Assembly: GCA_943329665.2 (NCBI GenBank)
Contig: CALQEU020000016.1
Location: 1-64,000 of the forward strand
DNA length: 64,000 nucleotides
Reading direction: 5' to 3'
Source: JAJTFW01 sp903922455
GTDB taxonomy: Bacteria; Bacteroidota; Bacteroidia; AKYH767-A; OLB10
Part shown: positions 60,771-64,000 of the stretch, one piece after another
Numbering within the stretch: the stretch's first letter is position 1
Layout: every line of letters starts with the position of its first letter
Notes under the pieces: generated by a model
The model's database searches: none
Seen by the model: the letters and a program-made list of their open reading frames with translations, nothing else
What the model was told of the DNA's origin: nothing
Program-made: the position numbers and the translations under genes

Positions 60771-62171
60771 ATGAACAACCCATTTCGAAACCTTCTACTA
60801 TTTGGTCTCTTTGTTTTTATAACGAGAGTTCCATTTTTGTTTGATGGATTTGGAAGTGAAGAAGACGCTTGGGCCATGCATTTGGTTGCAGAACGCATAG
60901 GCACTACGGGCATTTATGAAGTTTCTCGATTACCTGGACATCCGGTTCAAGAACTTATTTATGCGAGCTGTTGGAAGATGGGTCCTTTGTTTTATAATTT
61001 ACTGACTGCAATCATTAGCAGCGTTGGTATCATTGCATTTGTAGCCATGCTCCTTCAATTGGGAATAAAAAATGCATATTGGTGTGCAGTTGCCTTAGCA
61101 TTCACGCCCATCGTTTTTATAAACAGCAGCAATGCGATGGATTATACTTGGGCGATGGGTTTTGTTTTGCTAAGTGGATATTTCATCAGTAAAAAACAAA
61201 TTCTTTTAGCAGCAGGCATGCTTGCTTTAGCAGTAGGATGTAGAATTACTTCAGGAGCGATGCTTCTACCTTACGCTATTTTACTATGGAATTTATGTGA
61301 TGAAAAAATACGTTTTAAAACCTGCGGTTATTTTATCTCAACAACATTAATTGGATCTTTACTCGTCATGAGTCCGGTGATTTACCAATACGGACTTGAA
61401 TTTTTTACTTACTATGAACACTTTCCCATACCGAATATTTTAAAAAATGTATACAAAGGAAGTATTGCTGTGTGGGGAATTGCGGGATGCCTAGCAATTG
61501 CATACTATATTATTAAAATTATTTTAAAAAGAAATAGTGTAAAATCAATAATTTACGAAGGGGAAAATATTAGTATCGCTCTAATTACGGTTTGCGTTAT
61601 TTCCATTTTACTGTATACCATTGCTTTCATCCATGTGCCTCTCAAAGCTGCATTCATCATACCTATTTGTCCGTTTTTAATTCTTGGATTAGCGCTCCTT
61701 TTGGATGAGATGTCGATTAGAATTTTAGCCCTAGTTTTCATCTTCTCTTGTTTCTTTCTAGGTCTTAATTTAGCGGAAGAGAATAGAGGATCATCGCGTA
61801 GTTCCTTAGCATATATACTAAACATTGGAGAAAACAAGGTAGCTATTGATCCTTTACAAGGGTTGGTTCTTGCGGATCAAAGTAAGCGAAAACAACAAAT
61901 TGCTTTTACTGAAAAAATAATAAATCGCACTTCAACCATTCAACAAAAAACAATACTGATTGCAGGATGGTGGAATGCAGAACTACAAGTATTATCCAAA
62001 AATAATCAAAACGATTCACTCATCATCCGACATTACATTGGCGAACCTGAGTTGCGGTGGTTAAAAGAAAGCGGGTATAAAATATTTTATTTAGAGGACC
62101 AAGGGGCTTATAATGATTTACGATTCAATAAAAAGATGACTGACAACTACGCTCAAAAACTTAAAATATAG
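60771..62171 (+). CDS. Polytopic membrane protein, GT-C glycosyltransferase-like
   Basis: 466 residues with about ten transmembrane helices. The first extracytoplasmic loop carries FGSEEDAWAMHLVAERI, an acidic motif as in GT-C enzymes that take polyprenyl-phosphate sugars. GCRITSGAMLLPYA and the later hydrophobic helices are in keeping. The last ~100 residues form a soluble domain (WWNAELQVL ... GEPELRWLKESGYKIFYLED). No exact family is recognised. It starts 8 bases after the S41 stop. Envelope glycan or protein glycosylation is an inference from the fold. Confidence 0.6.
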   Translation: MNNPFRNLLLFGLFVFITRVPFLFDGFGSEEDAWAMHLVAERIGTTGIYEVSRLPGHPVQELIYASCWKMGPLFYNLLTAIISSVGIIAFVAMLLQLGIKNAYWCAVALAFTPIVFINSSNAMDYTWAMGFVLLSGYFISKKQILLAAGMLALAVGCRITSGAMLLPYAILLWNLCDEKIRFKTCGYFISTTLIGSLLVMSPVIYQYGLEFFTYYEHFPIPNILKNVYKGSIAVWGIAGCLAIAYYIIKIILKRNSVKSIIYEGENISIALITVCVISILLYTIAFIHVPLKAAFIIPICPFLILGLALLLDEMSIRILALVFIFSCFFLGLNLAEENRGSSRSSLAYILNIGENKVAIDPLQGLVLADQSKRKQQIAFTEKIINRTSTIQQKTILIAGWWNAELQVLSKNNQNDSLIIRHYIGEPELRWLKESGYKIFYLEDQGAYNDLRFNKKMTDNYAQKLKI

Positions 62172-62181
62172 TTTATCGCAT

Positions 62182-62619
62182 TTAGATATTATCTTCAAAA
62201 TTTAACATATAATTTTTCCATACTTCGGGCATTTTCATCGCTTTATTCGTTTCATAATTAAAACAAACCTGAACTGATTTTGCAATGGCAGTGATCTGTG
62301 AAACTCCGTCAACAATTCTTACAATAACATACTCCATATCGTAACTAGAATTCCCAATTTTACTCACTCGTGAATGGACCCAAACTTCATCCTCTAAATA
62401 AATTGGGCTTTTATAATCCACCTCGATGTGGGCTAAAATAATTCCTTCCTTGCTCCAATCAATCAATTGTTTAAACACATCATTCAAATAATTTACTCGG
62501 GATAATTCGAGGTAAGTAATGTGATTTGCATTATTCACATGTCCTAGTTTATCAATATCTTTAAATCGAATTTGAATCCGTGTCTTATGTTTAAAATCCG
62601 TTAATTCCATCATTTCCAT
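62182..62619 (-). CDS. Acyl-CoA thioesterase, hot-dog fold (4HBT)
   Basis: 145 residues. The motif RFKDIDKLGHVNNANHITYLELSR places it in the 4-hydroxybenzoyl-CoA thioesterase/YbgC group; the Asp after RFKD-like is the catalytic acid. The central VDYKSPIYLEDEVWVHSRV is typical. It hydrolyses acyl-CoA thioesters, substrate unknown. Several in-frame ATGs lie at the N-terminus; 62619 is the first. It converges on the preceding gene with 10 bases between the stops. A -7 element lies 8 bases before the start. Confidence 0.9.
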   Translation of the reverse strand: MEMMELTDFKHKTRIQIRFKDIDKLGHVNNANHITYLELSRVNYLNDVFKQLIDWSKEGIILAHIEVDYKSPIYLEDEVWVHSRVSKIGNSSYDMEYVIVRIVDGVSQITAIAKSVQVCFNYETNKAMKMPEVWKNYMLNFEDNI

Positions 62620-62627
62620 TCTTTCTA

Positions 62628-62635
62628 CAAATATA
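62628..62635 (-). promoter_or_regulatory. -7 element (TATATTTG) for the thioesterase
   Basis: Exact TAnnTTTG on the minus strand. A TTG at a 16-base spacing (62652-62654) may be the -33 element. Confidence 0.5.
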
Positions 62636-62680
62636 CTCTTGTCAAATCAATCAAAGTGCAATACCTTCGCTAAATCAACC

Positions 62681-63403
62681 ATGAAAGCATCCAAAAGTCT
62701 ATTCTTTATACTATTCCTTCTAATAGGATTATTTTATAGCAGTTGCCAACGGCCCATCACTGGAGAGGGGGAACTGATCAAAGAATCAAGAGCCATTAAA
62801 AGCTTCAACAATCTTGTTTTAAATATTCCAGCCCATGTTTCCATTTTGGTTACTGATTCTAATTCATTAGCAATAGTTGCCCAAGAAAACATTGTTGAAA
62901 ACATCGATATAAAAAGTAAAAAAAACAGACTCATCATTCAATCTAATCGAATTCTTAAGAGTGATAAGCCCATTGAAATACTCATCACCTGCACCTCTTT
63001 AAAAGGAATTGAATTAAACGGCTCAGGAAAAATCGTGATCATTAATCAGTATACTACTCCAAAAGCGAATTTTACTATTAATGGATCTGGAAAAATTCAA
63101 ACTCATTTAGAAGCCAAAGAAATCAAATCCAAAATTAACGGCTCCGGAGAGATGGAATTTAAAGGTGAAGTAGAAAAGCTTAAAATTGAAATTAACGGAT
63201 CGGGGGAAATAAATGCACAGGAATTATCTGCTACTCTATGTGATATCGATATCGATGGTTCAGGAAAAGCCTATCTCGCCGTGGTAGATAAATTAGATAT
63301 CAGCATTGCTGGAAGTGGAGATGTAATTTATGCTGGTGAGCCCGTCATTAAAAGTTATGTAATAGGAAAAGGAAAGGTTAAATCCATAAACAAAGAAAAA
63401 TAA
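62681..63403 (+). CDS. Head-GIN domain (DUF2807) lipoprotein
   Basis: 240 residues from ATG 62681; an in-frame TTG at 62639 precedes it but would add an implausible N-terminus. Lipoprotein signal with lipobox YSSC. The remainder is the GIN-type right-handed beta repeat, with the recurrent turn (L/I)NGSG or DGSG or AGSG (at least six copies: ELNGSGKI, TINGSGKI, KINGSGEM, EINGSGEI, DIDGSGKA, SIAGSGDV). Such domains are common in Bacteroidota; their function is unknown. It is divergent from the thioesterase. Confidence 0.88.
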   Translation: MKASKSLFFILFLLIGLFYSSCQRPITGEGELIKESRAIKSFNNLVLNIPAHVSILVTDSNSLAIVAQENIVENIDIKSKKNRLIIQSNRILKSDKPIEILITCTSLKGIELNGSGKIVIINQYTTPKANFTINGSGKIQTHLEAKEIKSKINGSGEMEFKGEVEKLKIEINGSGEINAQELSATLCDIDIDGSGKAYLAVVDKLDISIAGSGDVIYAGEPVIKSYVIGKGKVKSINKEK

Positions 63404-63448
63404 ATTCGACAATTCCCTTCTAAATTTATATAAAGATTCTACAGTAAC

Positions 63449-64000
63449 TTGAATAAGCAAAAACTTTTATTTCTCACCTCTCGTTTTCCCTTTCCATTGG
63501 AAAAAGGCGATAAATTAAGGGCTTATTATTTAATCAAAGAGCTAAGTAAGTATTATGACATCTGCTTGTTTGCAGTGAATGAACAAGAACCGAAATCCAA
63601 ATGGATGGAAGCGCTTTCTCCGTATTGTTTGCATATTCGAACAGGAGTCATTTCAAAGAACAGGTCTATTTTCAATTTACTCCGATTAAAAAAAACTCCA
63701 TTTCAAGTTGCTTATTTTTACGACAACAAAATTTCAGATCAAATTCAGCAGTTTGCGAAAGAATGTGATGCATCTATTTTGTATTGTCACCTAATTCGGA
63801 TGGCGGAATATGGCCGAAAATTAAAAATCAATTATAAAATACTGGATTACATGGATGCGTTTTCCAAGGGAATGGAGCGCATCAAAAATCAGGGTGTTTG
63901 GTGGATACGCATTCCGGCGTATTTAGAATGGAAACGATTGGTAAAATATGAACACGAAGTTTTCAATTTATTCCAACATAAAATTATCATTTCAGAACAA
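63449..64000 (+). CDS. Glycosyltransferase, GT4-like N-terminal part, truncated by window end
   Basis: 184 codons are visible and the frame is open to the window end. It probably starts at TTG 63449; no ATG is near. N-terminal KLLFLTSRFPFPLEKGDKLRAYYLIKELSK is the glycine-rich/acceptor loop of GT-B enzymes. LDYMDAFSKGMERI is a motif of the sugar-transfer GT4 group. The product likely acts in surface polysaccharide synthesis. Substrates cannot be told from this part. Confidence 0.8.
   Translation, partial: MNKQKLLFLTSRFPFPLEKGDKLRAYYLIKELSKYYDICLFAVNEQEPKSKWMEALSPYCLHIRTGVISKNRSIFNLLRLKKTPFQVAYFYDNKISDQIQQFAKECDASILYCHLIRMAEYGRKLKINYKILDYMDAFSKGMERIKNQGVWWIRIPAYLEWKRLVKYEHEVFNLFQHKIIISEQ

Overview
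The window is AT-rich chromosomal DNA from a member of the Bacteroidota, probably a free-living, gliding or T9SS-bearing lineage. The lineage call rests on several features: the promoter motif TAnnTTTG ahead of many genes; weak Shine-Dalgarno signals; families typical of this phylum (DUF3667, DUF6089, DUF4476, PorT-like barrels, GldB, head-GIN/DUF2807); type IX secretion sorting domains; and a fused-subunit sdhCAB operon. No prophage, IS element, CRISPR array or rRNA was seen. One tRNA is present, tRNA-Phe(GAA).

Layout. 1-8.2 kb: envelope biogenesis (two OmpH/Skp chaperones, murI, a DUF3667 protein, a PpiD-like foldase, and a minus-strand run of coaX, an outer-membrane barrel, lptC and a small membrane protein). 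8.4-18 kb: tRNA-Phe with a CheY-like regulator right behind it, a helical protein of unknown function, and an 18-repeat PKD surface protein that lacks a sorting domain, followed by an orphan histidine kinase. 18-24 kb: gpmI, a DUF6089 barrel and mfd. 24-26.7 kb: a SET-domain protein between two tiny membrane-protein genes, a DUF4476 secreted protein, and a striking non-coding locus of tandem hairpins. 27-36 kb: korAB (2-oxoacid:ferredoxin oxidoreductase), nadE, a PorT-like barrel, gldB, an MBL hydrolase, an unknown secreted protein and a detached T9SS type-B sorting domain. 36-46 kb: fatty-acid desaturase, polyprenyl synthase, NDP-sugar epimerase, rfbA, an MMPL/RND transporter, a radical SAM/SPASM protein and aminopeptidase P. 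46-50 kb: sdhCAB. 50-64 kb: a Kazal protein with a T9SS tail, AcpH-like, YpfJ-like protease, gcvP, a UbiA-like protein, barrels, dCMP deaminase, S41 protease, a GT-C-like membrane protein, thioesterase, a GIN lipoprotein and the start of a glycosyltransferase.

The most interesting locus is 26311-26660. A sigma-54-like -24/-12 element is followed by eight short hairpins that all present the same CCGTAA hexaloop. They are separated by A-rich linkers, and the last hairpin is the intrinsic terminator. The stems carry compensatory changes while the loop does not vary, which points to a transcribed RNA with a multivalent loop motif, perhaps a titrating or decoy RNA. The same type of promoter precedes the neighbouring DUF4476 gene. 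Other points of note are the sorting-domain fragment joined to half of a palindromic repeat, a 26-bp perfect palindrome over the stop codon of the radical SAM gene, a structured spacer between korA and korB, and many genes whose promoter lies so close to the start codon that the mRNAs should be nearly leaderless.

All functional names come from recognising motifs by eye; no database search was run.
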